Shown here: one piece after another, positions 53,410 to 63,243 of the stretch
How positions within the stretch are numbered: position 1 is the first letter of the stretch
Layout: the number at the start of each line of letters is the position of its first letter
Assembly: GCF_901709675.1 (NCBI RefSeq)
Contig: NC_051087.1
Coordinates: forward strand, 17,920,067 to 17,984,066
DNA length: 64,000 nucleotides
Direction: 5' to 3'
DNA from: Syngnathus acus
Lineage: Eukaryota; Chordata; Actinopteri; Syngnathiformes; Syngnathidae
Notes under the pieces: generated by a model
Databases searched by the model: none
What the model was told of the DNA's origin: nothing
Seen by the model: only the letters and a program-made list of their open reading frames with translations
Program-made: the position numbers and the translations under genes

Positions 53410-53935
53410 CTCTTGCCGGACTTGAAGTCTACCAGAAGACTTTGGCGGGATATGGAGTCAGTAACAAGGAACAGCTTGTTGTTGGCATTTCCCCTGGCCC
53501 CTAGAAATTTCAGATTTGGAACAGCAAAGCTAACATGGAGAGAACACAACCCGTAGTGAGGTTAGTGGTGGGCTAATGGCAGTGGTTGATGTGTCTTCCT
53601 CGGATGTTAACGGGGCCCAGGTGTCTGTCTTGGAAATCATCACGTCGACAAACTGTTGAACATTAGCCAGGATAGCCCTGTCAGCTTCCACAGCGAGCAC
53701 ACAGTAGTTTGTGTTGGAATATCCTTTCCATCAATTCAAATAGTTTGCCGTCACCAAGGTCATTGAGGTGCAGCAGTAGATCTGTTTTCTCCAGTTCGGA
53801 CAGTCCAAAGAGTCTCAAAAGGAAGGACTTCAGCGCTATTTTGCCGATAGCGGTTTGAGCATCCAGCAGCGCTGTGTTTGAGGCACCACAGTTATTCGTC
53901 TCAGGTGCTGTGATGTGCTGAAACGCGGTCATTCG
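53410..53935 (-). pseudogene. LTR-retrotransposon gag-like fragment
   Basis: The 53932-53681 frame reads LKSFLLRLFGLSELEKTDLL then LNDLGDGKLFELMERIF. This resembles the capsid segment of Ty3-type retrotransposon gag proteins (L..LP.LGD..PSELM pattern). Downstream frames are broken by stops. No LTR or pol was found nearby. Confidence 0.5.
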
Positions 53936-54069
53936 GGCTATTTCATCGTTGCTACGTAGATGCTTGCATTAAAATTCATCATTTTTGCTCGCGTAAGGAT
54001 TATCAACTGTGGAGATGTGGGAAATAATGAGACGAGGAGACAAAGAAATAAAAGTCGCTTTGCTTGCGC

Positions 54070-54456
54070 TCCAGGCACCTAATTGTTAAAGATGTCCGGA
54101 CTGAACAAGGGAAAAGAGCGTTCAGTTTTGCTGCCCCATCAATATGGAACTCTTTCCAGAATGACTTGAAACTGTTAATGCTTGTTTGATCTGCAAGGTT
54201 TCACTCTATCATGGTTGACACGGACTGTGAGGCCATGAAAGAATGTTTGTGTTTTTAAATTGTTATTGTGATTCCAACTGTTGCAACTTAAGACATGATC
54301 CATCTTTGTTTTTTTATTTTATTGCTTTTTTCTACTTTAACATGTGTTCTGTCTCTTACCTATATACAATGGTTGACGCGCGCTCACAATCTTTTGGGCA
54401 GGTCTCCCTTGTAAAAGAGATTTCGATCTCAATGGGTTTTTTACCTGGTCAAATAA
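54070..54456 (+). mobile_element. L2-like LINE 3' end
   Basis: SFAAPSIWNSLQNDLKL is encoded at about 54128-54180, as at the C-terminus of L2-type ORF2. The 3' UTR ends CTCAATGGGTTTTTTACCTGGTCAAATAAA. The 5' part is missing. Confidence 0.7.
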
Positions 54457-54458
54457 AG

Positions 54459-54665
54459 TCAAAGTCAAAGTCAAAGTCAGCTTTATTGTCAATCCCTTCA
54501 TACGTCAAGACACACAAAGAAACCGAAATTCCGTTTCCTCCATCCCACGGTGACGAGACATACAAGTAGGCGACACAAAACAAAAACAAGTAGGCACAAA
54601 CCATAAATAATAAATAATAAATAAAATAAAATGAGCGATGAATAAAAACAGACCAATAACCCATT
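54459..54665 (-). mobile_element. Rex1-like LINE 3' end, truncated copy 1
   Basis: GTCAAAGTCAAAGTCAAAGT is followed by CTTTATTGTCAATCCCTTCA and the CCCACGGTGACGAGAC block. It matches the 3' UTR of the LINE at 49645-51020. It abuts the preceding L2 tail with no gap. Confidence 0.85.
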
Positions 54666-55163
54666 GAATATATATATAAAATAAAGGTTATTATTATAAA
54701 TAGAGGTTATTACTAAATCCCTGGATGTAAATCTTCATTCAAACACAAAGACTGAACCCCCTGCAGTGTGATTTTGACTCGAAGGCAAGTCATGTCTCAT
54801 ACAAAACTGAACTCTTCACATCTCAAAGAACAAACTACCTCATTCAACTCTGATCCCTGTAATTTCTTTTAGCAAAGAAGAGTCATTCTACCACCACGCC
54901 TTGAAAAACAGGTCAATGTCTATTCCTTGTGGGTCACCACAACAAGAGTTGCTTTGAATCTACTGAATTATTTATCTGAACAAAGTAACACTTCAGTCGT
55001 GCGTATGCCACAGGCGTACTCGAGACTTTCCAAAATTAGCCTTGTTTGTATGAGTGGTCCTTTCTTATTCACCAGGGAACAACAAACAGCACACCCGTCT
55101 ACCACGAGGTGCGCAAATACTTTGCCAAGACAATCTATGGGCACCGCTACGGACTGACTACTA
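54666..55163. other. Intronic DNA, nothing recognised
   Basis: Unique-looking sequence between two LINE tails. The short frame at 54927-55157 has no recognisable family. Confidence 0.5.
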
Positions 55164-55475
55164 GTCAAAGTCAAAAGTCAAAGTCTGCTTTATTGTCAAT
55201 TTCTTCACATGCCAAGACACACCAAGAAATCGAAATTACGTTCCCACTATCCCACAGTGACAAGACAGAGTACACAATATACATACAAGTAAACAACAAC
55301 AAAAAAAATAAAAACAAGGAGGCACAAACAATGAATAAATAAGAGTGATGAATAAATAATAAATAAACAAATAACATAATAAATAAGAGGAGCAAAAATG
55401 GAGCAAGTGTGCATACAGCAGACAGTCAGAATATAGCGCAAAAGTACAGGACGCTACGCAGAAGGGGGGAGAGAG
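55164..55475 (-). mobile_element. Rex1-like LINE 3' end, truncated copy 2
   Basis: The sequence follows 49645-49955 closely, including ACAAGACAGAGTACACAATA-like text and GGAGCAAAAATGGAGCAAGT. It is 5'-truncated after GGGGGGAGAGAG. Confidence 0.88.
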
Positions 55476-55771
55476 ATGAGCCCAGAGCGTCAAAATGCAA
55501 ATGTTAAGTACAAAGTGCAGACAAGCCCATATAATATAATTATCAACTGTAATTTTAACCATGAATGTAACAATAATCACCAACACAGTTAACTATGTGA
55601 GGCATGCTGTGGACACATTGTAACAACTGCATCAAGCAACTAATCAACAGTTTATATTTAATTTAATTAAAATAACAATGGACTTACATGATGAGTGAAC
55701 TGCATATGTTTTGTAAACTTGCATTCTCTCTTTATATTGCACACTCATCCTTCTGTTTGTCAGTTGTGTAC

Positions 55772-55855
55772 CTCTGAGTCAGTGATCCCTTGAACACATT
55801 TCGGACATTCCCAACAGCTTGGAAGGTCTCTGTTGATAATTCCTTCACCCCGAAT
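55772..55855 (-). CDS. kdm2b: kdm2b-like exon: second half of the PHD finger
   Basis: A strong acceptor (TTCTTTCACTGCAG) and donor (TCAGAG|GTACAC) bound 84 nt in phase 0 at both ends. The product is IRGEGIINRDLPSCWECPKC then VQGITDSE. CWECPKC supplies the last zinc ligands of the PHD begun in exon 60262-60390. GEG..N..LP.CWECPKC matches the KDM2B spacing better than KDM2A, as recalled. In this family the CXXC-PHD unit reads CpG-island chromatin. Confidence 0.95.
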
Positions 55856-56337
55856 CTGCAGTGAAAGAAGAAAAGTTACCGATGTATAATGCTAATGTAA
55901 ATATTTATTTAATTAATGAATTATAGCTTGATTTTACTGCCTGCAATAAACTCAAATGTCACTGGGGAATACAGCTGTTTGGTTTAAAAAAAACGTCACT
56001 TCTAAAGGCCTTTAAAAATCAGTAATGTATGCTACATTCGAGTTTTGATTTTGGCTTTGAATCTTAGAGGTAGGGTGATCAGATTTAGGTTTCTGAAAAA
56101 GAGGACACCTTTATTTGGGAGGGGGCAGGGTCATTTTGTTGTTGTTGTTTTTTTTGGGAGGGGTCATCTGTGTCATATGTTATGACACAAATGACATGGT
56201 GTCTGTATAGCAATTGCATTTATTGGCCCGAATAACACAAAACAACATATATACAATAACAAAAACATGTTTACACTAACAAACCCTAACAATATGTGTA
56301 CACTGACATTTTCGAGTTTTATAGTGGTACACTAAGT

Positions 56338-56951
56338 TGTGTGTCTGACTTCATAAGACCAAGTCGGGTTGTTATGATGCGTCTAGTGTGTTGGTGGAGT
56401 GTTGGTGGAGTGCCCAGTGCATGTCACTTCTCTCTGTCAACCCTCACCGCTAGCAGTATGCGAACGGGAGAGCCGAGTGCGTAAGTCTCTCCCTGCCAGT
56501 ACATAGCCTCTCTAACAGCAAGCCCTATGTAGTGCCTCCACGCGGCGACGCATGGTAACTGGGTACAACACGGACCCAGGCTAAAGTACAAGGTACTCGG
56601 AGGAGGTTTGGCCCCTAGACGTGCGGCACGCAGGCCCACCGGTGTGTGGACACGCCCTGGTGCCCACGAACCAGCCCCCAACTATGGGTTAAATAGTACC
56701 ACTGCCCAGTGGGCTCCTCGGGAGAGGAATGGGCTAAGGGAGTCAACCCCTACAGAAAATCAATTTCCCCCTTGGGTTGGTGTCAGGATGGGCATCCGAC
56801 TGTAAAAGGTTTTGCTCCAAACATTTTCTCAGTATAGGCACTCTCAACCACGAGATGGCCATGGACCGTCCCCGGTGGAAGAAAGCCATATCGAGAATCC
56901 AGTCCAACCCAGCGGCGCCTGGAAAGCGGACTTTAAACCGATAATGATGAT
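56338..56951 (+). mobile_element. Non-LTR retroposon with (GAT)n tail, copy 2
   Basis: This is the same family as 10587-11150, 614 bp here. It has a perfect 17-bp duplication ATAGTGGTACACTAAGT (56321-56337 and 56952-56968), which indicates target-primed insertion. About 50 bp near 56840-56890 (CCACGAGATGGCCATGGACC) are missing from copy 1. Confidence 0.95.
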
Positions 56952-57413
56952 ATAGTGGTACACTAAGTAAAAAGAGACAAAAGAAATACGGCCATCGGTG
57001 CAACATTTGAAGAGAAAAAAAAGAACTCATAAGTCCTCCTTTATTTGCCACAGACACGTAAGTGCCTGCTTTGCATGTCAAGCCCTCAGCTTCATGAGGA
57101 TCAAGACCCTGGCGAAAGCACGGGAATTCTATTTATTCAACTCGTCTGTGAACGTGCATTTTCGTTTTGGCATTGCTTGTAAACACTCGGTGTAGACTGG
57201 CCAGCCCACCCTACTTCGTAGCAAAGTGACTAGATTTGAGGAGAAGGGTGTGACTTATTTGCGAACGATACAGAAACACCTGAAATTGAGTGAAATGGAA
57301 CGGAGTGGCAATTCTATTGACAATGTACTGTACATGTATTATGTTTGAGGCAGTCCAACAAAATCCCGGACGATTTTGAAATTACCTCCGGACATTTTTT
57401 TAGGGCTCAAAAG

Positions 57414-57733
57414 TAAAGTTAAAGTTAAAATTAAAGTCCCAATGATCGTCACACACACATCTGGGTGTGGTGAAATTTGTCCTCTGCATTTAACCCATCC
57501 CCGTGTGATTTTAATCCATCCCCTGGGGGAGAGGGGAGCAGTGAGCAGCAGCGGTGCCGCGCTCGGGAATCAGTTGGTGATCTAACCCCCCAATTCCAAC
57601 CCTTAATGCTGAGTGCCAAGCAGGGAGGCAATGGGTCCCATTTTTATAGTCTTTGGTATGACCCGGCCGGGGTTTGAACCCACAACCTTCCACTCTCAGG
57701 GCGGAAACTCTACCACTAGGTCACTGAGCTGGT
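57414..57733 (-). mobile_element. tRNA-derived SINE, copy 4
   Basis: This is the same family as 432-742, with the head at 57733 and an AAAGTTAAAGTTAAAATT tail on the plus strand at 57414. Confidence 0.92.
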
Positions 57734-57780
57734 AGGACATGTCCGGGAAAAAGAGGACGTCTGGCCACCCCACTTAGAGG

Positions 57781-58796
57781 TTTTTATTTAATCACACAAA
57801 TAAGTACATGCATGCATGCATGCATGCACGCACAAAATGCAATTTCATGATGTGCACGTTTGTTCTTTAAAGTTCATTAGTAAACTACAGTGAAAAGAAT
57901 AGAAAACAATGAGAGTGTATCAGATAAAATAAGAGCAGCTGAAGAACTATCTTTGCACATTTAACCTTCTAAAAATATGGAAATTGGACTCATGGGAGAC
58001 GTATCATGGACTATCCACTTTTTTTGCTTTTGTATTAATTTTATTGTGTACTTGGAGTCTCCAAGATTGTAGAAACGGGTAATCTATCCCTTCAGGTGCT
58101 GCAGAGCTACTTTTTTTTCATCTGATTGTGGAATATTTTTTAGTCCGTTCAGTGTTCTTCGTTTTCTATTATGTATTTTTATCTATTAGATCACATCTGT
58201 TGGGGCGGGAATACCAAACAAGGTGTGTGGCAATGGGGGTGTGGCCAAACGGTTTCGAAAATCCCCCGTCTTTATTACTCGGACAGACTTTTGTAGTCCA
58301 AACAACTCAAGGATGCCAAAGTGGAGAGATCAAAATGCTCCATTGTCAGATGCATCAATCCATACAACTCATTGCACTGTCCCCCAGCATCAGAACCTCA
58401 GAAGTACCTAGTCAAATTTCATTTTTCAAGCAGTGTTCCCACATCTGTGGGCAAAGTCCTGCTTGTTCAAGGATGAGTGTTTCAGAAACATTTTGTCAGT
58501 ATAGAGAAGGATTCGCCGAAAGACTGTTTCGTTGATGGTTCAGTTCCTTCAATCTATGGAAATGACGGAAACAGTAAAGCGATAAGCTTAAGATGACACA
58601 AAAATAATAAACTGTATTTCACTTTCATATTATTGTGTGTCTATGATGCACTTGTTTTCATAGCATTAGCATCAGTGCGTCGGTTAATTTTAGAGCTATG
58701 CACTCTGTTTTCTCTTCTTGTGGGTGTATTTTGAGTAGTTGTATCAGATGAATTGCATCGAAGGTTCTGTATTATTCTTGGGGAACACAATGTGTT
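57781..58796. other. Intronic DNA, no recognised gene
   Basis: (CATG)n microsatellite at about 57808-57830. An open frame at 58128-58535 has no recognisable domain and biased composition, so it is not called a gene. Confidence 0.45.
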
Positions 58797-60208
58797 ACCG
58801 TATTTTTCGGACTAGTCGCGTTTTTCTTCATAGTTTGGGTGGGGGGGGCGACTTGTACTGAGGAGCGACTTATGTGAATTTTTTCATTGATTTTCAAAAT
58901 TCTCCAAAAAAAAAAGTGAAACCGCGATGTAGCAAGGGATTACTGTAATTTGAATTTCAAGTGACGCCAGCGGCGCGGCCGGGTGGCTGTCCGGGGACGG
59001 TGGATGTGGCACGGACATGGCTTTTACGCACGCCCGGTCCTATTCTATGGAGCTCTCTTCCACCTCCGTGGCTTTTACGCACGCCCGGTCCTATTCTATG
59101 GAGCTCTCTTCCACCTCCGTGGATGGAAGTCCACGCCGCCACACGCCTGGAAGTCCACGCCGGTGATTGGGGCCGTGTGGCGGTGAACTATTTATGTTAG
59201 AATTATTTGATATATTTTATTTCGTGTAGCAACTTGTATATGTTTTTATCGTTACAGTTCAGTAGTTGTTGGCTCGTTGAGAGCCGTTTACCAAACCCAC
59301 GTCTTTCCTTGTACTTTGTTAACGCTACAATATAGTTATATACTAGATCTGTGGAATAACGACGAGGCTGACGTCAGGGCGCACGCGCGGCGTTGTTGTC
59401 AAAGGACAAGGAATTTGATCGATGGATTTAATGATTTGGAGTGACAGATGGTTTGATAATATTATTGCTTATTATTTATTCATCACTCTTATTATTCATT
59501 GTTTGTGCCTTCTTGTTTTTATTTTGTGTTGTTTGCTTGTATGTATGTCGTGTACTATGTCTTGTCACCGTGGGATAGTGGAAACGTAATTTCGATTTCT
59601 TTGTGTGTCTTGGCATGTGAAGAGGTTGACAATAAAGCAGACTTTGACTTTGATAATAGTTATTTGATATATAATTTATATATCGTTATATGGGCCTGTG
59701 GAATATTTTGAAGCGCACCCGGCCGGCATTGTTGACATAAAGGACGATTGATGGATTTAATGATTTGGAGTGACACAGATGGTTTGATAATATTATTGCT
59801 CATATAATAGTTATTTGATATATAATTTATATATCGTTATATGTGCCTGTGGAATATTTTGAAGTGCAACCGCCGTCATAAAGGACAATCGATGGATTTA
59901 ATGAATTGGAGTGACACAGATGGTTTTATAAACGTGTTATTTATGTAATAGTTATATTAACTCTGAATGTTACGTCAAGCCCGTTCTCAGCTCTTCGTTT
60001 GTGTTTATGCCACGTTAGCATACCTATCGTTTAGCCTGTTGTTACTCATTCATGTCTGTTCTTGGTGTTGGATTTTGTCGAATAAATTTCCCCCAAAATG
60101 CGACTTATACTCCGGAGCGACTTATATCCGTTTTTTTTCACGTTATTGTGCATTTTATGGCTAATGCGACCTATATTCCGGAGCGACTTTTAGTCCAAAA
60201 AATACAGT
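58797..60208 (+). mobile_element. Pogo-like element, copy J
   Basis: The left end is CCGTATTTTTCGGACTAGTC and the right end TTAGTCCAAAAAATACAG. The GC-rich module is partly collapsed (CTTTTACGCACGCCC at 59019 and 59072, only 53 bp apart). A truncated Rex1-like LINE is inserted at 59472-59654. The right end lies only 53 bp from the PHD exon. Confidence 0.88.
59472..59654 (+). mobile_element. Rex1-like LINE 3' end inside copy J
   Basis: The sequence runs ATTTATTCATCACTCTTATT to GACAATAAAGCAGACTTTGACTTTGA. This is the plus-strand version of the 49645-49835 3' UTR. In other copies of the host element the site reads ATTATTGCTTATATAATAG, so the insertion boundaries are clear. Confidence 0.9.
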
Positions 60209-60261
60209 AAATATAAATATTTGAATTTCAAAAAGAGTGGAAAAAAACTAACATTCTGTAC

Positions 60262-60390
60262 CGTGAGGCAAGCAGGGTGGATTATCTGTGCACAATTCGA
60301 ACATTCCATCAGAGTAAAGAGCCGATCTCCAGTTTCATCTTGGTTAGGCTCCTTGCATATTTCACAAACAGCAGACAGTGGTAGTCCTGG
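60262..60390 (-). CDS. kdm2b: kdm2b-like exon: first half of the PHD finger
   Basis: The acceptor TTTCCCTTTCTTTCCAG and donor CTCACG|GTACAG bound 129 nt, phase 0 at both ends. The product PGLPLSAVCEICKEPNQDET continues GDRLFTLMECSNCAQIIHPA then CLT. It supplies the first C-x2-C, second C-x2-C and H-x2-C zinc ligands of a PHD finger. In KDM2 proteins the preceding exon encodes the CXXC zinc finger that binds unmethylated CpG. No such exon is present between here and the right edge, so it lies outside. Confidence 0.95.
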
Positions 60391-61270
60391 CTGGAAAGAA
60401 AGGGAAAAAAATAAATCAGGTTTATATGACAAAATTTCTGAACAGAAATAAACCAATACCATTTTTTTGGCCCAATCCTGATACCAAATATTAGTAGCAA
60501 AGTAGGCCAATAACCAATACAGCTAAAGCTCAATTTTACGCGAACTTTGGGGTCTAGAATTTGGGAATTGCGTTAACCCCGAAAGAGCGTCGTATAGAAG
60601 GTCTTGTTTTTTCAGATAGGCGTGTTTCTAGGCAGCCGAGGGGATCCTTTGTTTCGTTAATTTATGTCAGGCGTGTTGTTCGGCAGTCGAAGGGGTCCGT
60701 TTGCCGTCCGTCACCTTCAATGCTCCCCACACAATAAAGTCTGTTGACATTTTATTAAAAGAAAACCAATACGCAGATGACAATATCAGGCGGATTGAGT
60801 AAGTCATTTTGATGCTATGTGAATTAGATGGACACGAGAATAAAGCAGCCACTTGTGAGTGACCATATGGACGAGGTGCTTCTACAATGTTCCCCCTTTC
60901 CGAATGAAAAACAGTCCAAGCTATCACTAACACTGTAACAAAGCAATCATAAAAATCAAACAGCCCGACTACTCCTTATGAAACGCCTTCAAATTGGTCA
61001 CAGAAATTCATCAAATCACTGGCACTAAGGTTTATGCGTTGGTTGGTTGGTCGGTAGGTCTGTCAGTTGGTAAAGTGTCACTAGCTGGTATAGTTTGTCC
61101 CAATTCTTTATCTTTAATGCTCGCTATGCTAATAGTAATTACCAGGTGGCTGCCTTCTCAGTTTAACTAATGTGTGCAGAATGATCGAGACACAGCTGTG
61201 GAGCCATCTCTGCGAAATTATGGAAGAAGGTCTAACCCCCACCCCCAAGGTCCCTATTCTTATACTACTC
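60391..61270. other. Intronic DNA upstream of the PHD exon
   Basis: Pyrimidine tract of the acceptor at 60391-60415, then unique-looking sequence. No gene, RNA or mobile element was recognised. Confidence 0.5.
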
Positions 61271-61364
61271 TTGGCTGCCGTGGGTGGGTAGGTAGGTGGG
61301 TGGGTGGTTAGGTAGGTTTGGGTGGGTGGGTAGGTTTGTAGGTAGGTAGGTAGGTAGGTAGGGG

Positions 61365-61420
<56 letters not shown>
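61271..61420. repeat. (GGTA/GGTG)n and (GA)n microsatellites
   Basis: An imperfect GGTA/GGTG tract is followed by about 58 bp of uninterrupted (GA)n. Confidence 0.95.
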
Positions 61421-61423
<3 letters not shown>

Positions 61424-61424
61424 C

Positions 61425-61742
61425 ATGACGATAGCTTACATGTAACATCATGTTACTTTCTAAACCCACATGCTTGTAAAATTTTGTTTCGATGTGCTCC
61501 TTAATATTCCTAGTGCCGCGACCTCCATAGCTGATCATATCTTGACAGAAAATACACAGAACCTTCCCCAGGACATCTACTTTACGGATATGTTCCGTCA
61601 AGCACATGGTTACGGACTGTGTTCCGAGTTGTACAATGACGTTACTCTTGAGCCATGCCCATCTGAAGCAGTTCTTGATCCCGTTCGGCTTGTCTATTTC
61701 CCTGGCACGATCCTCATGCTGGCGAAAACATTTCCCAAGTAG
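61425..61742 (-). pseudogene. Zinc-finger fragment of a hAT-related gene
   Basis: The frame is open for about 100 codons. It reads NGIKNCFRWAWLKSNVIVQL and then a finger with LCIFCQDMISYGGRGTRN followed by HIETKFYKH. The C-x2-C...H...H arrangement and YG..G...I..H pattern are typical of the N-terminal fingers of hAT-derived proteins. It runs into the (GA)n tract and no further domains follow. It could be an isolated exon of a domesticated gene, but no splice sites were convincing. Confidence 0.5.
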
Positions 61743-62077
61743 GCCCTAGATCTATCTAACTAAATAACTCGTCTACAAGTGATGAAAACCCAATCGCAAA
61801 TTTACATTGTGGCGGTGTAAAAACACTAGTTCTCCGCGTAAGTTAACAAGTGGAAATGATGTGACGAAAGTACGCCAAAATGCTGCCGAAAATAAGGCTG
61901 ATGTCGCATCACTGCTGCCAGTGAGTTAGGTTTACAGAGGCAAGCCGATTTCCGTACTCACAGTTTAACTAATTTTGCCTTGAGATGTGCCTAAAGATGC
62001 CATCACGGCGGGCGGGCGAATGCTCGCGAGTCACCGAGGCTAACGTTGCCCGGCCAACTGGCCGGCCGCTTCCATAC
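61743..62077. other. Intronic DNA, nothing recognised
   Basis: The last part (61990-62077) is GC-rich with repeated GGCCGGCC-type motifs. No gene was recognised. Confidence 0.5.
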
Positions 62078-62085
62078 CCCCCCGC

Positions 62086-62360
62086 CAGAGGCGTAGCCAA
62101 GCCGGGGCGAGCCGGTTAGGACTCCCTGCGCCCCGGTTGAAAAAAAATCGAGCTTTTTCGATTCTTCATTTTCAGGCCGTTTTTCTTTCGGTCTTGCGCG
62201 AATGTGCTTGCGCTATTCTATGTGCGCGATGTTATCCATTCACCGTTTGCCTCCCGGACCCGGATGTTGTTTTAGCAATCAGCGAACGGCGTGGGTGATG
62301 TTCGATTTTTTTTCCTGTGGGCGTGCGCCCCTACTGGAAAAATTCCTGGCTACGCCTCTG
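62086..62360. mobile_element. hAT-type MITE, copy 2
   Basis: This is the same family as 903-1191, with ends CAGAGGCGTAGCCA and TGGCTACGCCTCTG. The perfect duplication CCCCCCGC lies at 62078-62085 and 62361-62368. It is about 14 bp shorter than copy 1 owing to loss of a GGGGCGGCGCCCC segment. Confidence 0.95.
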
Positions 62361-62368
62361 CCCCCCGC

Positions 62369-62655
62369 CCTATATATATATATATAAAAAAAAAAAAAAA
62401 ATTCTCAACAGATTTACACAATTCACGAAAATGATACTTTCGACGGAAGAAAACCCAGAAATCCACGGATCCGCGGAAAATTCTCATCCCTGATATAATA
62501 GACTGCCGCCTTGTCAGCATCAGCCAATCAGCGTAAGGATGTCTTCCTACTTCACACGCAGGCGCAGACCAAGAGGAGGAAATCTCCCTTTCACTGCACA
62601 AAGCCCGCTGCATAGTGCAATAATAAACTGAATACAGTACTATTCTGCCCCAAAA
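62369..62655. other. AT microsatellite and unassigned sequence
   Basis: (TA)n and poly-A at 62371-62401, then sequence without a recognised family. Confidence 0.5.
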
Positions 62656-62659
62656 CCTG

Positions 62660-62800
62660 CCACCCGAAGCCTCCGCTCATCCAATTCACACCTTCTCCAC
62701 GTTCCGAAAACCAAGCTGCGCACCATGGGCGACCGGGCCTTCTGCCATACAGCCCCTACACTGTGGAACTCCCTCCCCGACCACCTAAGAGACACACAAT
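62660..62800 (+). pseudogene. L2-like LINE C-terminal fragment
   Basis: The frame reads [20 protein letters not shown] then LPDHLRDT, the C-terminus of an L2-clade ORF2. It is about 45 codons and immediately precedes the hAT zinc finger. Confidence 0.75.
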
Positions 62801-62949
62801 TTTTTTGTTCAATGCAAAGAAATGTGTTTGTCCTATCTGTCAAGAGACCATGGCAGTATTCAAAGAATACAATCTGGGTCGACACCACTATGAATTCCGC
62901 CCCAAAAATAGTATGATAGTTTGCAAGGCTAAATGCGATCAGACAAACT

Positions 62950-62965
62950 CCATCCATCCATCCAT

Positions 62966-63055
<90 letters not shown>

Positions 63056-63106
63056 GTCCATCCATCCATCCATCCATCCATCCATCCATCCATCCATCCA
63101 TCCATT
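62950..63106. repeat. (CATC)n-(CAGC)n-(CATC)n microsatellite
   Basis: A short CATC run is followed by about 87 bp of pure CAGC repeats and about 48 bp of CATC repeats. It yields long artefactual frames (SQPA, WLAG) on both strands. The CATC part is the reverse complement of the (ATGG)n SINE tail next to it. Confidence 0.97.
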
Positions 63107-63243
63107 TATTTTCTGTTCTGCTTTGTCCCCATGGGGGTCGCGGGCGTGCTGGAGCCTATCCCAGTGATCATCGGGCTGTAGGCGGGAGACACCTTGAACC
63201 GGTTGCCAGCCAATCGCAGGGCACACAGAGACGAACAACCATT
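63107..63243 (-). mobile_element. 3' part of the (ATGG)n-tailed SINE
   Basis: On the minus strand the sequence includes CTGCGATTGGCTGGCAACCG, GGTTCAAGGTGTCTCCCGCC and GGGATAGGCTCCAGC. These match the last ~140 bp of 40679-41040. The tRNA-like head is missing (5' truncation). Confidence 0.92.

Larger units (their letters stand above)
56071..57772. mobile_element. hAT element with TAGGGTGATCAGA ends, stuffed with retroposons
   Basis: The ends TAGGGTGATCAGA and TCTGGCCACCCCA are inverted. The perfect duplication CTTAGAGG lies at 56063-56070 and 57773-57780. AAAAAGAGGACA/AAAAAGAGGACGT subterminal motifs occur at both ends. A (GAT)n-tailed retroposon and a SINE are inserted inside. No transposase was recognised. 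Confidence 0.9.

Noticed and set aside
58128-58535. 135-codon plus-strand ORF
   Set aside because: No recognisable domain, a hydrophobic-biased start in AT-rich DNA and no splice or promoter support.
62640-63238. Long SQPA/WLAG repeat proteins on both strands
   Set aside because: Both derive from translation of a (CAGC)n/(CATC)n microsatellite.
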